From Cadophora sp. MPI-SDFR-AT-0126 (taxonomy: Eukaryota; Ascomycota; Leotiomycetes; Helotiales; Ploettnerulaceae): 64,000 bases of DNA. Both the position numbers and the translations under genes were made by a program. The first letter of the stretch is position 1; each line of letters begins with the position of its first letter. The stretch spans positions 992,001 to 1,056,000 of the forward strand of contig JAGMVK010000007.1 of NCBI GenBank assembly GCA_020747065.1. Direction: 5' to 3'. The notes under the pieces are model-generated. The model saw only the letters and a program-made list of their open reading frames with translations. It was not told the origin of the DNA and did no database searches. Of this stretch, positions 12,594 through 23,598 are shown piece by piece.

Positions 12594-13379
12594 CGCCGTT
12601 CTCGCATGCTAAAAAAAAACACCTCTCTTACGGTGAAAACAATCACGCATTGGAATAGAGGCTTACTCGTCTCTCACCTCTCGGCTTCCCTTGGACGTAC
12701 AGCTCATCTAGAAGCTAATGGAAACAAGTCCCTTTTGTGTCACCGTCTTGCCCATTTGCCAATTTCTTTGCTTTATCTCCTATCGTTGGAAGCTGCTTCC
12801 AGGTATGAAAAGGGGATTTTCTTTTGCTGTCGCACTTGTACTACGGTTCTTGGTGGTTACAAGGAGTTGCTTTTTCCTACGTACAGCCCACGGGCATTTG
12901 TCATGGGACAGAAGTACGTCTACTCGTGTTACCACTGACCAATAGTTCGGAATTTAGTTTGCCATCTTCAGTTCTGTTCTCACTGGAGTTGACTCGCTTT
13001 GATTCATTATTGAGAAACTGCAAACAAGAGGCTCACATTGCTTTGTAGGAATTTCGCTTAGCATTACTCCACTGGAGATGATCCGGATCCACTGGAGGTC
13101 CCGTGTCTTTTCTTATTGGTGCCTTGTGTCCTAATGCACCATTTCATCAAGACCTCCAAGGATTTAGGTATGTATTTGCCTGCGTCCCTCGGTAGGTACC
13201 CAATCCGTGTATTCTAACGACATTTGGTGCAACCTAGACCTGTGCCAAATCACATTCCACCTCAGTGACCGTTCCCATGGAAAGGAACGCATCTTGAAAT
13301 AGATGGTCTTGTGCATGGAGGAGCCGTTCCCCTTTGCGACCATTTTCTCCTCTTCAAAACTAGAACTGCCCTTCATTGA
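12594..13379. other. Intergenic region without recognised gene
   Basis: About 790 bp between the SET-domain gene and the transcription factor pseudogene. Open frames on both strands are short and show no family features. Nothing repetitive was noticed. Confidence 0.4.
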
Positions 13380-15000
13380 GCTGTACTAGATGCCGCAGTG
13401 GCAATCTCGAGTGACTGACAGCGACCCTGCTCGCGGTGTAATTGCAAGCAGAAAGCATCACAGAGTACATGGCCTGTACCGATTCCGCAGCTCGTGCTCG
13501 GCTTGCAGAATAGATCGAAAATCTTAAAGATTGGTCAGAGATGCTATGACAGCCCCGAGCTTCGGCTATTTAAGCGGCTTCTACCAAACCCCACGATGCA
13601 TCATACGGAAGTGTGTCTTCTCTACGCGGTAACATCAACAACACCTCGAGTCTTCATCTTCATGACACGGAGAGGTGGTAACAACTTCCTCTATCTGGTC
13701 AAGTGCTTCTGAGCAATGGGAAAACTTGCCACCTGGGCGACAATACTCGACGATGTAAGAACAACCCTCCTGCCAGATGCTGTTGTTTACTGAGACAACA
13801 CAGATAGAAGAAGTGGAAGGTCTCTTCAGGAGCCTTTTAAATCTGACGACGAACAACACAGTCGCCACTATAGCTTGCTCTTGTGGAATGCCGGAGTGCC
13901 ACTGTGAGAAGAAAGTATGCTAATAAATTTCCCATTGACGGCTGCTGTGGTGTGGTTCGTCTAGTAACTCGCTATTTCAACTACCAGTCCAGCTTTATGG
14001 GAGCCTTCCACCAAAAAAAGGCCACTAGCCATGCTCATGTGTTCCAGTCATCTTCGAAAGACCTACAGTCAACAAGCAATATCGCTATTTAAATTGGCTT
14101 GATCCAGGAAGCACTGCGCCCATTTTTGTTGGTCTTCTCTAACTTATGCCTTCGTGACCACAGCGACCCTCTCTGTTATTGCTTCCGGCAAGGTCCATCC
14201 AGATACCCGTGGTTCTCCAGATGAGGTGCTTAGGACTTATAAAGAGCATTGCGTACAGCATCTTGTACTCTCCGACTATACTAAGCCTGCCTAGCATACG
14301 TTGGAGACCATGTTTTCTGGTGAAGCTGAATTTTTAATGAGTCAAAGATGACCTCGGCCACCACAGCTGTCGACTCAGTGGCGTCGCTATCAGACTGGCA
14401 CTTCGCATGGGTCTTCATCGAGATTCGATTAAAATTGCGAAACACTTCACTTCTTTTGAATAAGAGTCACTACGACATGTTTGGTATTATGTCAAGCAGC
14501 TGGATATCTTCGTCACTTTTCTCATTGGCTGTCACGCCATGGTATAAACAATGGAGAGCGATACCTTAACTCCGCACGACTTACTAGATGATGATATTGA
14601 TGAAGGTTGCAATGAACTGCCATCGTCTCGGCGCGAATCGGAAGTAATGCCGTGTTTTTATTCCGATGCTCTTTGCGAAGGCAAAGTGACAAAGTTGGAA
14701 AGATTATGGTTGCGGCAAACAAGCTTCAGCTTCCGCCATTCAGTCAACACTGCGATTGGATTTATCATTACGTGAAGCGTACGAAAATGTTCCGGTGCAG
14801 CTTCGACTTGACGAAACCGAGATCACAGTGACAGACTCGCCGAGTACCATACTCAATACTCACACTTTTCAGTATATCAGTGCTTTTCAAACGAGAGTGA
14901 GTGTATGCTCCACGGAAAGTTTCTCATGAATGCTAAGGAACAGTGACAGTATCGATACTCGAAAGAAGCGGGACTTGACGCCTCGATGAGAGAAGGCATA
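13380..15000 (+). pseudogene. Decayed Zn2Cys6 / fungal_trans transcription factor
   Basis: No single frame is open, but family sequence can be followed across frames on the plus strand. A degenerate zinc cluster is visible near 13382-13450 (CTRCRSG, then PCSRCNCK in another frame). A linker reading ARARLAE follows near 13490, and GKTCHLGDNT near 13720 resembles the segment before the regulatory domain in this family. From about 14210 the fungal_trans domain is recognisable: VLRTYKEHC, VLSDYTKPA, then AIRLALRMGLHRDS near 14400, ESDTLTPHDLLDDDIDEGC near 14553-14610, and REAYENVPVQLRL near 14775-14812 in another frame. The end reads YSKEAGLDASM near 14955-14990. At least three stops or frame changes interrupt it. 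It ends directly next to the 3' end of the FAD monooxygenase gene. Confidence 0.72.
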
Positions 15001-15006
15001 CCGCTT

Positions 15007-16337
15007 CTAATGTGACCCGCCCCTCTGTAAAAACTTGCTCCTTATGTCAGTTCTCCACTGCTCCTCGTAAAGCTTCCTCATCGCGTCCATTGCTTGCGTC
15101 CCTGGTCGGTTCAGAAGACGGACGAACCCGTCGTCTCTTTCTAAGTCATCCGCATCATTTTGTATACGGTATTTGTTTTGAGTAGACATTGGGTCAACGA
15201 AGAGCCCAAAGACTTGCCGGCGAAGATCAGAATAAAGGGTGAGAACTTGATCTGAACAAACCTCGTTTATGACCATGATCAAGGCATCAGACAAGGCTTC
15301 TGAATCGAGAATGCCTGACGTCAAACCCATACCCCCCAGCGGCTGGAGATCCACTTCAGCAACGCAATATAAAAAGATTCTGTGGATTCGAAACTTACGT
15401 TACACAAATGCGCAGCATCTCCTGCCAGCAGAACCCGGCCCCTTCTCAAGGTTGACGCCAGGCGTTGATGTATATGATAGACCGCTCTCGCCTCAATTCT
15501 GCACTGGATCGGTCGCGACCCTACCATCAGATGGTCGTATGATGCGATGATATTCTCGTCTGTCATGAGCTCCTCGTCTGGCCGGGTGTCTTTGCTGTCT
15601 ACAGCAATAGCATACCTCCAAAGGGACTTTTCACCCAGCCTAGGCTCCTCCAGTGGTATGACTACACCCCACTTGACAGGGTGAACAACCAAATGGGAGC
15701 CGATGGGAGCCAATGCTTCATTTTTCAGTGTGACATTGGTTGCGATGATTCTTTCCTTCCAAGTGTGGCCGGGAAACCCGATTCCGAGAAGAGATCGCAC
15801 GACAGATCGCCCCCCATCTGTTCCGACCAAATATTCGCCCTTGACTTGTTCCACCTCTCCAGTTTTGCTGTCCTTGGTAGAAAGCGTCACAAAGTTATTG
15901 TCTTGCTTGATACCAACGACCTCTTTTCCAAAGTGGATCTTGACCAAGCCCGTCTTCGCGATTTCCGTTGCCAAGAGTGGTACCATTGCTGACTGGGGCA
16001 ATGTGAGTTGCGGCTCTCGAATGGTCGCGATGTCTCGGCCAAACGTCTTGCCTCCTTTGCCGTCGTCGACTGGCGGAGCGCGGAAAACCAAACCATCCTG
16101 GAAGTGGGCTGCTTCGGCGAAGATCTCGTACATGCCGGCTCTCTTCATCACCTCCAAGTCTGGACCATAATGCCCGGCTGCACGGGGGCCAGTTTGCAAT
16201 TCTTTTGACTTTTCGAAGATCTCGGATCGAATGTTTGCACGAGCTAGCTGCAGCGCGACGAAAAGGCCGACAGGGCCGGCTCCTGCGATGAGCACCTTCT
16301 TGATATTGTTCGCGTCACCCATCGTCGTGATAGTCAT
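15007..16337 (-). CDS. FAD-dependent monooxygenase (class A aromatic hydroxylase type)
   Basis: Two exons on the minus strand, 16337-15399 and 15342-15007, separated by a 56-nt intron, give 424 residues. The start is the ATG at 16337, with a second possible start five codons on. The N terminus has the FAD-binding Rossmann motif GAGPVGLFVALQLA (GxGxxG). The second FAD motif GRVLLAGDAAHLCN is at the end of exon 1, and the intron was placed so that it continues as PLGGMGLTSGILDS, the usual class A sequence. The DG motif appears as GTDGG. Enzymes of this class hydroxylate phenolic or salicylate-like rings with NAD(P)H and O2. The divergent neighbour encodes the TAXI-type protein, and both are likely co-regulated. 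The substrate cannot be determined from sequence. Confidence 0.9.
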
Positions 16338-17122
16338 CGATCAGTGTTTAGGACAAAGATAACTTTAAAAACCTCGTGAGACAGACTCTCTAAGGCGGGT
16401 TACGCCTTCAGTCTTGACTTGGTGCTGTCGTCTCAAACCCACCGGTTACTCTCTTTTCTTAGATGCCCTGCATCCAGAGCTGGAAGGTCCAGATCTTCGT
16501 GGCTTACGCCGCATGTACATCTGGGGCTTGCTTCTGTGTTGAGTACGCTAAATTCGAGTCAGCTCCACCGTTAGGCAAGATACTATACTTGCTTACCCAG
16601 TACCTACATCTAAGGTACGCAAGTTAGACGCATCTCCAACACCGACACAACAGTACTGCGGGGTTCAAGAGTGTGGCATCTCGGACCCCACTACCCCAGA
16701 CTCCGAAAATGAAAGCGCGCTATCGGCGGGGAATGGGGTGAAACAAACAAACGGCTGCTACGCCTCACTCTCTCGCCTCTGGAGTCTTTCCTCATCTACC
16801 GACGAGGGCGGATTGATCATTGCGGCTAGCTTTCGACTTGCTTTCAATGTAGCTGTTACTTTCCGAGCCTGCCGCCCCATCCAACCATGGACATAGCATA
16901 CCTGATCATTTTGTATCTCATCACATCGCATCTTATCGTGCGTACTCCATGGGCTGCCAACTGGCTGTGTGCTATAAGAGGCAGCAGCAGCCATCAGCAA
17001 GATGTTGAACGCCAGGTTGGGAGTTTGAAGGCACATCGTCATCACTATCATCTGCCAACGTGTGGACACTTCATTACATATTCACGCATAAGTGGCTGAC
17101 TCCCAAGCGAAATCTGTGGAAA
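16338..17122. promoter_or_regulatory. Divergent promoter region between the monooxygenase and TAXI genes
   Basis: A 785-bp region shared by two divergent cluster genes. It contains GGACCCCAC at 16683-16691 (reverse complement GTGGGGTCC), one of the GTGGGG cores found in all promoter regions of the cluster. A second half-site reading CTACCCCAG follows immediately. TAXI translation most likely starts at 17123; an in-frame ATG-less extension from 17060 is also open. Confidence 0.5.
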
Positions 17123-18187
17123 ATGGCAACACCAATACCAATAACATCAGCCGTCGATTGGAAAGGTCGAGACGCTCCAAGTGACGGACCTGTCGCGACC
17201 TTGGTTGGAAAAGATGAGCCGACTATTGATCGCTCTGTGACAATTCGCTGCATCGGTGACTGGGGTCATGCCAATTTCCACCGGCTGATGGCTATGATCA
17301 CCCAAGAGCTCACCGAGCGCTGTGGGCCAGGAAGCAGAACGTGTATTTGGAGTGTAGGTGGTGGTGGCATGGAAATCACCGATCAAATTGCTTCCGGATT
17401 CGCCGATATTGCGATCAATACTCCAGTCAAGCTGTTCCAGGATGCCCTGACAGGAACCCGTCTCTTCGAGGGACGACCACCCGCGCCCCACTTGAGGGCA
17501 ATTGCAACGATTCCTCAAAATGATCGCATGATCTTGGCCCTGGACCCGGCCTTGGGGTGCAAAACCTTTCAAGATCTCCGAGAGAAGAAACCGAAGCTCA
17601 AGATCATACTCGGGCCAGACGGAGAGAGTCCCATTGGCTTCGTCTGCCATCGTTACCTCGAGGCACACGGAGTCTCAATTGAAACCATCAAATCTTGGGG
17701 TGGGGAGGTGGTGTATGCGAACAGACCAGAGGAGTGTCTCGTCCCATGTCAAGACCCAAAGCTTGGGTTTAATGCCGTTATAAATGAGGCTTTGATGACA
17801 CCCTGGTGGACAGAGTTGATCGACGGGCCTCGAGCTTTCGTCATTCTACCCGCCGAGAAGGACGCACTAACAACTATCGAAGAACATACTGGATTGGGTG
17901 CAGGGACGATCCCTGCCGGTTACTTCAAAAACCTCAAGGAGGAGATACCAGCTCTCGAGTTCTTGGATTTCCTCCTCATGTGTCGCGAAGATCTGTCAGA
18001 TGATGTCGCTTACCTCATTGCCTACATTTTGGTCACGAAGAAAGCCAAGATCGAGGTCAACTACCACAGCTTTCCAAGAGACAAGTCACCGATCAGTTGG
18101 CCCCTGGATCCGAGGGAGATGGCCAAGACCGTTTTCCCATTACATCCCGGGGCTGAGAGATTCTACCGTGAGAATGGTTATTTGTGA
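17123..18187 (+). CDS. TAXI-type periplasmic-binding-fold protein (NMT1_3-like)
   Basis: A single exon of 354 residues from the ATG at 17123; a 5' extension of 21 codons is also open. The order of motifs fits the TAXI family: an early GGGGMEITDQIASGFADIAI (the ligand-domain loop and helix), FQDLREKKPKLKIILGPDGE (the usual 'DLRGKRVxxGxxGS' block), GAGTIPAGYFKN, and near the C terminus VFPLHPGAERFYRENGYL. TAXI proteins are best known as solute receptors of bacterial TRAP transporters. Here there is no signal peptide and no TRAP membrane subunit in the window. The related fold of bacterial dihydroxyphthalate decarboxylases shows that such folds can be enzymes, so a decarboxylase or binding role in the cluster is possible, but this is inference. 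The lack of introns and the bacterial-type family fit an old horizontal transfer. Confidence 0.87.
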   Translation: MATPIPITSAVDWKGRDAPSDGPVATLVGKDEPTIDRSVTIRCIGDWGHANFHRLMAMITQELTERCGPGSRTCIWSVGGGGMEITDQIASGFADIAINTPVKLFQDALTGTRLFEGRPPAPHLRAIATIPQNDRMILALDPALGCKTFQDLREKKPKLKIILGPDGESPIGFVCHRYLEAHGVSIETIKSWGGEVVYANRPEECLVPCQDPKLGFNAVINEALMTPWWTELIDGPRAFVILPAEKDALTTIEEHTGLGAGTIPAGYFKNLKEEIPALEFLDFLLMCREDLSDDVAYLIAYILVTKKAKIEVNYHSFPRDKSPISWPLDPREMAKTVFPLHPGAERFYRENGYL

Positions 18188-20151
18188 TTGTCGCGTCTAG
18201 AAAGCAGAGCCTGTGTCCCGTGGTCATCCAAGAGAGCCACGGAAAGCGTTGAGGTGTTGAGGAATCTTTCATGACGAGAGTGATGAGCGTCGCAGAATGC
18301 TACCTTGTAATGACCTACCACGTACTTACATAACAAAGACCGAAGAATAAATAAACAGACTGAATTCTTGTCCTGGAGAAGAAATGCAGTGCTTGACTCA
18401 ATTGAAAATCGTTTCCAAGCGATACTAATCACTGAACTTGTAACCACCCTTGCTTTGCTCAATGACCGGATTGTGAAAACCAGAGAGTAAGATGATCCGA
18501 CTTCAATATATAATTTTCCTCTCGAGCTATCTACTTTTCCTAGAATATTTTGAAAGACAGAAGGTCAAGGCGTCTTGTTCGAATCCTGGACTCATTCTGG
18601 GGCATAATATTCTTGCTCTATTAAATTTCTACATGCATATCAAAATTTGCTAGCGATTTCAGAGTTTACGTAGTCAGTTTCAGACATTTCCGTATATTAC
18701 ATTTATACAACGAAGGTTTTTAATGCAAGTGGCGCAAAGAGTTCCTCTGGCTCGTACCTTCTTCTAGAGAAGCCTTAACGAAAGTGATAATTAAGAAACT
18801 TGGACAATATATAATTATTCTCCTCGGATCTATCCGTCTATTATTTTGTATCTCCACCTATAAGTCTCTTCGATTCTTTGATCTAAAACTTTAGCTATAG
18901 TAGTATTGCAATAATCACTAGTACGCTGAGGTAACAAGATACGATGGCGATAAGCTCGTGATCTTCTGGCGGGGGTTGGAATAACAAAATACTAATTGCT
19001 AAAAGGGATACTCCCCTTCTGGAGCTTCCTGTCAATATACACTGAATAAGGGGGTGCTGACGCGGCCTAACGCATAGACCATTACATCTAGTAAAGAATC
19101 TAACGCTCTCGATTGGAATACTAAAATTTTCATCTATAATGTCTCTATGCTATGCTGCGGCGATTACTAGCAGATACTTTGTTACTCTTATGTTATACAA
19201 CAGAGACAGGAATGACACACTTTAGTACTCAGGGATGCCTAGCTTTTTACTCTCTTCATGTTAGTATCAAAGTTGATATATATGAACTAGTATCGAAAGA
19301 AACGGAACGAGAGCACTAGTATTATCATAATTTTTGGATTCGCTTTGTTTAGTGTTATTATATAAGAAGAGAAGGAGAGTTCGGATATATCGAATTCCTA
19401 AAAGGGCAGCTGGGGGTAGAACCTACGTAATGTCATAGCTAGATTTAATGTAAGCATTAATGGATTCGTTTTACGTCTCTTTTACGCGCTAGTTGAGAAA
19501 TGTCGAGTCAATCCCTTCCACACGGACCCTTTCATCCACAATCGCCTTTATGCGATTACAATCCCAACAAGCAAAATAAGAGTTTTAGCACTATCGTTGA
19601 CACGCCTTGTTTTAGTCGAGCTGGCCGGTTGACTTCAGCTCAAACAAATTGCAGAAGTTGAAAAACTGAAACGACCACTCTTCAATCGACGATCTTGATC
19701 GAAGGAAGGTTGAGACAGAACATGGGTAGGTAAGCCTCGTCTACCGCACCATCACTGTCTCTTACGTTATGCCAGGCGGGGGTGGCGAAAGGCAGCCGAG
19801 AAAGGGTTGTGGAGCAGCAATGGAGCAGATCCAGTACCCCACCAGGAGCTAACTTACACCACACCGCCACGAATAACTTCACCTGTGACTTCAGTCTCCT
19901 GAGAATGAAGTGTACGGTAATCAACAAGAATGCAACAATGCAGTTTCTTTCGAGACTAGTTGCGGAAACGTGAAGCACTAGAATGTGGCCACATGTCACT
20001 ATGAATTTAAAGCTGCAGGTGCCATACCTAGCCACTGTTCGACCTTTTGCCCACTTGTCCATTTTGCATCCTGTGCAACAGAGGATTGCTATCGAGAACG
20101 AATACCTTCCATCAAAATAGCGTGGGCTATCATCCAGCTGAATGCTCAACC
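18188..20151. other. Long intergenic region with an AT-rich relic
   Basis: Nearly 2 kb without a supported gene. From about 18480 to 19530 the sequence is clearly richer in A and T than its surroundings, with many stops in all frames, and looks like the remains of a RIP-affected repeat. From 19530 to 20151 composition returns to normal; this part is the likely promoter of the carboxymuconolactone decarboxylase-like gene and contains GTACCCCAC at 19834-19842 (reverse complement GTGGGGTAC). Confidence 0.5.
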
Positions 20152-20786
20152 ATGAGGATTGAATATACACAGAACCCGCCGGAAATACATTCTGCTGAGG
20201 AGCAGCGAATTGTAGACAAGGTGAAAGAATGCCGAGGTAATACAGGGTTGGATTTACTTCCTGTTGACCTCACCTTGCTACACGCGCCTCAAATCGCCGA
20301 AGGTAAGTGGGAATTGTTACTCTCTCTCTGGTTTCTGCGTTCTCATCTTTCGAAGGTTGGCACGCCCTCTTTGGCGCAATTCGGCATCGGAGCTCGCTTC
20401 CTGACGACATTCGGGAGATTGCAATATGTCGCACTGGCTTGATCAATCGCGCCTGGTACGAGTGGGGCATTCATAGTGCTATTCTTCTTGAATCTGAAAA
20501 TTTCAATGAAGAGAAACTCTCCATAGTCAAACAAGCCAGCCCGACCCTCCCGGGTCCCCTCGACGATAGACAGTGGGCAACTTTACGCTACGCAGATGCG
20601 ATAACACGGCATGTCACTGTTCCCCAAGACATATTTGATGCCGTGAAGGCAGTAGGGTTTACTCAACAACAAATCGTTGAGCTAACCGCCACTATCGCGG
20701 GCTACAATATGGTTAGCCGCTTCTTAGTTGCGTTGGACATCGCGGAAGTGAATAACAAGGCACCGGAGTGGGTAGAGACGACTTGA
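20152..20786 (+). CDS. Carboxymuconolactone decarboxylase-like protein (AhpD fold)
   Basis: Two exons, 20152-20302 and 20356-20786, separated by a 53-nt intron, give 193 residues. The start is the ATG at 20152, giving MRIEYTQNPPEIHS. The join restores LLHAPQIAEGWHALFGAI. The helical CMD domain follows: LPDDIREIAICRTGLINRAW, then YEWGIHSAILLE, which sits where AhpD-like proteins have ExxCxxxH. Here the Cys is absent while Glu and His remain, as in several fungal CMD-like enzymes. Family members decarboxylate gamma-carboxymuconolactone in the protocatechuate pathway or act as related isomerase/decarboxylases. Located between the TAXI and P450 genes. The lack of the redox cysteine argues against a peroxidase role. 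Confidence 0.86.
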
Positions 20787-21171
20787 AGGGATGCGGAGAG
20801 ATGAAGAGTGCGGATGAAGCAGGAATTAGCAGCAATTTTGATTTACAAGTTTCTATCGGCGCTTCAGATACCAAATATATAAGAGTGGCCGAAATAGCGC
20901 TACTCAGAACACAATGAAGACACATGTCAATCACTCGTACTGAAAGTTCTCCGAGGCCAAATCGTTGATCATAGTCTCAAAGATTAACATATGGTCACAC
21001 CTAGCGTTGAAAGCTCCCATAACAAAGCAATAATTACATTTTCAGGAACTAAGTCGACTCGTGCAACCACATGTATCAAGCTTTGCACTGAAAGAACTCG
21101 GAGACCTGTTGAACCTCATCATTCAGCTATTGCATTCCCCACCTATTTTCTTAAGTCCTCCTTGCGACTTC
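20787..21171. other. Convergent 3' intergenic region
   Basis: A 385-bp gap between the 3' ends of the carboxymuconolactone decarboxylase-like gene and the P450 gene. It presumably holds both 3' UTRs. Nothing else is seen. Confidence 0.45.
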
Positions 21172-22731
21172 TCACTTCGCCGTTCTCGGTTGTCTCCTGC
21201 GCACTATGACCTTGACGTTTTTCTGTTGCTGGAACCACTCTCGCTGTAGTGTCCACGTCTTGTCCCCCGTCAACTCGAAGGCATACTTGTGCAAAATTGA
21301 AGGCAAGAGTTTGTACATCTCGGTGTTGGCGATGTGCTTCCCGATGCAGATCCTCTTGCCGTATCCGAACTGGAGAAAGTGTCGCTCCATGTTTGCAGCT
21401 GCTCGCTCTCCGTCACGAGTCCAGCGTTCTGGGATAAACTCATCCGCGTCCTTTCCAAAGACCCCGTAGTCCATTTGCACCACGGCTGCGTTCATGCCTA
21501 CTTCATATCCCCCAGCGAAGTACTTGCCGCAGATATCGGCCCCTCCAGGTGGCACGACACGTGGTAGGCTGAGACCGAGCGAGGGGTGAAGTCTAGTGGC
21601 TTCATTCACTACTGCGCGCAGATATGGCAGTTTGTTGGACTCACTGAAGCGTATCGGGTAGGTGAGTTTTCCATCAATGAAGGCTGTATCAATCTCCTCT
21701 TGAAGTTTAGCGAGCTTCTCCGGATGTTTGTGGAGGAAGTAAAAGATCGCAGTGAGTGCGGTGGAAGTCGTGTCAGATCCAGCAAAGATGATAGCAAATA
21801 TTTCGGCAACCACATCCAGCATACCAAAATCCAAATTCTTTTCTGTATCTTTCGCCACATCTATTAGCTTGCTAAGGCCGTCGTTGGGATTGACAGGCTT
21901 TTTGGCTGACATGTCATCCAATCTTTGTTTCAATGTAGCGTGTGATTGATTCTTGATTGTGAAGAACCCTAGGACCCCGGTCCGCGTTCTGGAAGAGAAG
22001 AGCTGGCTCAGAAGAACCAAAGATTGTAGGCCATAAGGGACGTAAGCAATCGCCGTGATCGGTTTGGTGAGCACCTCTAATAGATATGCCCAGCCGTTGA
22101 CGTCTATATTGTCGCGAATAAACCCAAGTCCACCCTCCTTACCGTAGAACATCTCGCCGACGACATCGAATGTGTATTTTCGCATCCAAGTTGACATGTC
22201 GACAATTTCCCCCGAGGTGGCAAATTGGTTCATTCGTTGCTCAAAGAGATCTATCACTCTGTCCACACATGGTTCGTACTCCAGTACGGCCGCCTGCGTG
22301 TAGATATGGGCAACCGCTCTTCGGCGTGCGCTATGAGTTTTGTCATCCCTGATGACGAAGTTGTCCGGAATCGGGGAGATTTTTGCGTCGAATGGATCGT
22401 AAAATTTGGACTTGAGAAAGTTAGCTTTTGGGCCATATATTGGTTCAATAGCCGCAGGTTCTGCGATCTGAATATAGCCAGGTGCAAGCCTGACCATTGG
22501 GCCATATTTGCGGTGAATCTCGAGCTGATAACTCTTGTAATCACTGGTGATAATGGCCCGATAGTACCATAGCGAGGTGAGAGATGCCCAGAATGGTCCC
22601 GGGAAGTCTTTCAAGGGGTGGAAATAGCGATTGTAGACGGCAACGCTGAGCAAGTAGAACGCGAACAAGGCTGTAGCTGGTTTGAGGACAGAAATGATGT
22701 CGGTTTGGAGGAGGGTATCTGGAAGCAACAT
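21172..22731 (-). CDS. Cytochrome P450 monooxygenase
   Basis: A single exon of 519 residues from the ATG at 22731; ten codons upstream another ATG at 22761 is in frame, but MLLPDTLLQTD gives the more usual microsomal N terminus. A hydrophobic anchor follows (ATALFAFYLLSVAVYN), then the Pro-rich hinge PLKDFPGPFW. The I-helix oxygen-binding motif is IFAGSDTTSTA, the ExxR motif is NEATRLHP, and the haem loop is FGYGKRICIG with its ligand cysteine. It looks like a complete class II ER-bound P450 of the broad fungal group that includes pisatin demethylase relatives. Its divergent partner is the dienelactone hydrolase. In the cluster it could hydroxylate or demethylate the aromatic substrate; the substrate is not readable from sequence. 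Confidence 0.93.
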   Translation of the reverse strand: MLLPDTLLQTDIISVLKPATALFAFYLLSVAVYNRYFHPLKDFPGPFWASLTSLWYYRAIITSDYKSYQLEIHRKYGPMVRLAPGYIQIAEPAAIEPIYGPKANFLKSKFYDPFDAKISPIPDNFVIRDDKTHSARRRAVAHIYTQAAVLEYEPCVDRVIDLFEQRMNQFATSGEIVDMSTWMRKYTFDVVGEMFYGKEGGLGFIRDNIDVNGWAYLLEVLTKPITAIAYVPYGLQSLVLLSQLFSSRTRTGVLGFFTIKNQSHATLKQRLDDMSAKKPVNPNDGLSKLIDVAKDTEKNLDFGMLDVVAEIFAIIFAGSDTTSTALTAIFYFLHKHPEKLAKLQEEIDTAFIDGKLTYPIRFSESNKLPYLRAVVNEATRLHPSLGLSLPRVVPPGGADICGKYFAGGYEVGMNAAVVQMDYGVFGKDADEFIPERWTRDGERAAANMERHFLQFGYGKRICIGKHIANTEMYKLLPSILHKYAFELTGDKTWTLQREWFQQQKNVKVIVRRRQPRTAK

Positions 22732-23598
22732 GATGGTTAACGCTTGATGCAAGAGGAACAAAGTGCCAGGTTAGAAGGATGACAAGAAAACTGACGACAT
22801 CATTTTATCAACAGAGGTCGAATTTCGCAATGTGATATTGCTCTGAACCCATGTGACTGACACCCGTGAAGTGGGCGAGCGACTGTGGGGACCTGCGGAA
22901 GCGAAGCTATGGGGAGTGGCAATCACAGGATCAACAATTCGCATCTCTCTATGGACTCTTGATTTTTGAGGCCGTTGCCAAGAATGGAATTTCGGCGTAG
23001 GGCAACTCATCTTAATTCAGCTCAGCTCAACTCAACTCCACTCAAGCTCCAGTCGAGTCAAAGCATCCCCCGGGTTCGAGACCTTTGCAATGGCAACGAC
23101 AGGGTTACTCGCATATGATCGTCCCAAGGTCAGGTCCATTCCATCCCATCCCATCCCCGCCATTAGCGCCCGCCGCTAGCGGTGGGGTTAGGCTGGCTGG
23201 CAGGCTGGGTTGTAAGGTAAGATCTTACAGTACTGTAGCAAGCTGGAGCGGGACAGTGCAGATTGTCGGCCTCGCTACTACGGTGCACTGTGAGTGAGGC
23301 CGAGCGAGCAGAGATGGGAGAAGCGAGTACCGAACAATGGGAAGAAAGGAATGCCGAATAACGAATGCATGAATGAATGAATGAGAAGAATGGATTGATT
23401 GGATGATGGATGGCACGATCACGAATGATACGTTTGAAATCATCCCGAAGTGGCGGGCAGCAAGCCAGGTGAAATAGAGTACATCTATCTCCCTCCCTAT
23501 CCACCTCGCGATCTGATGTGTCCACTAATTACTGCCCATATCATATGTCTCCCAGGCGACTGTTCCAAGAATCGCACTCTTTCACTGACGACTAAAAC
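22732..23598. promoter_or_regulatory. Divergent promoter region between P450 and dienelactone hydrolase
   Basis: An 867-bp region between two divergent cluster genes. It carries GTGGGGACC at 22885-22893 and GTGGGGTTA at 23182-23190, instances of the core shared by the other cluster promoters. Short low-complexity runs are present: CTCAA-type repeats near 23020-23050, CCATCC repeats near 23140-23155, and GAATGAATGAATGA near 23370. No gene is seen. Confidence 0.5.

Noticed and set aside
12606..13048. Several open frames of 70-110 codons after the SET-domain gene
   Set aside because: Low-complexity, no conserved motif, and they overlap each other in different frames.
15321..15398. Reading the monooxygenase straight through to 15321
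   Set aside because: It would break the GDAAH...NPLGG motif; a GTAAGT donor and CAG acceptor restore it in frame.
18541..18620. A TTCGAATCC motif resembling a tRNA T-loop
   Set aside because: No acceptor, D or anticodon arm can be folded around it, and the T-stem does not pair.
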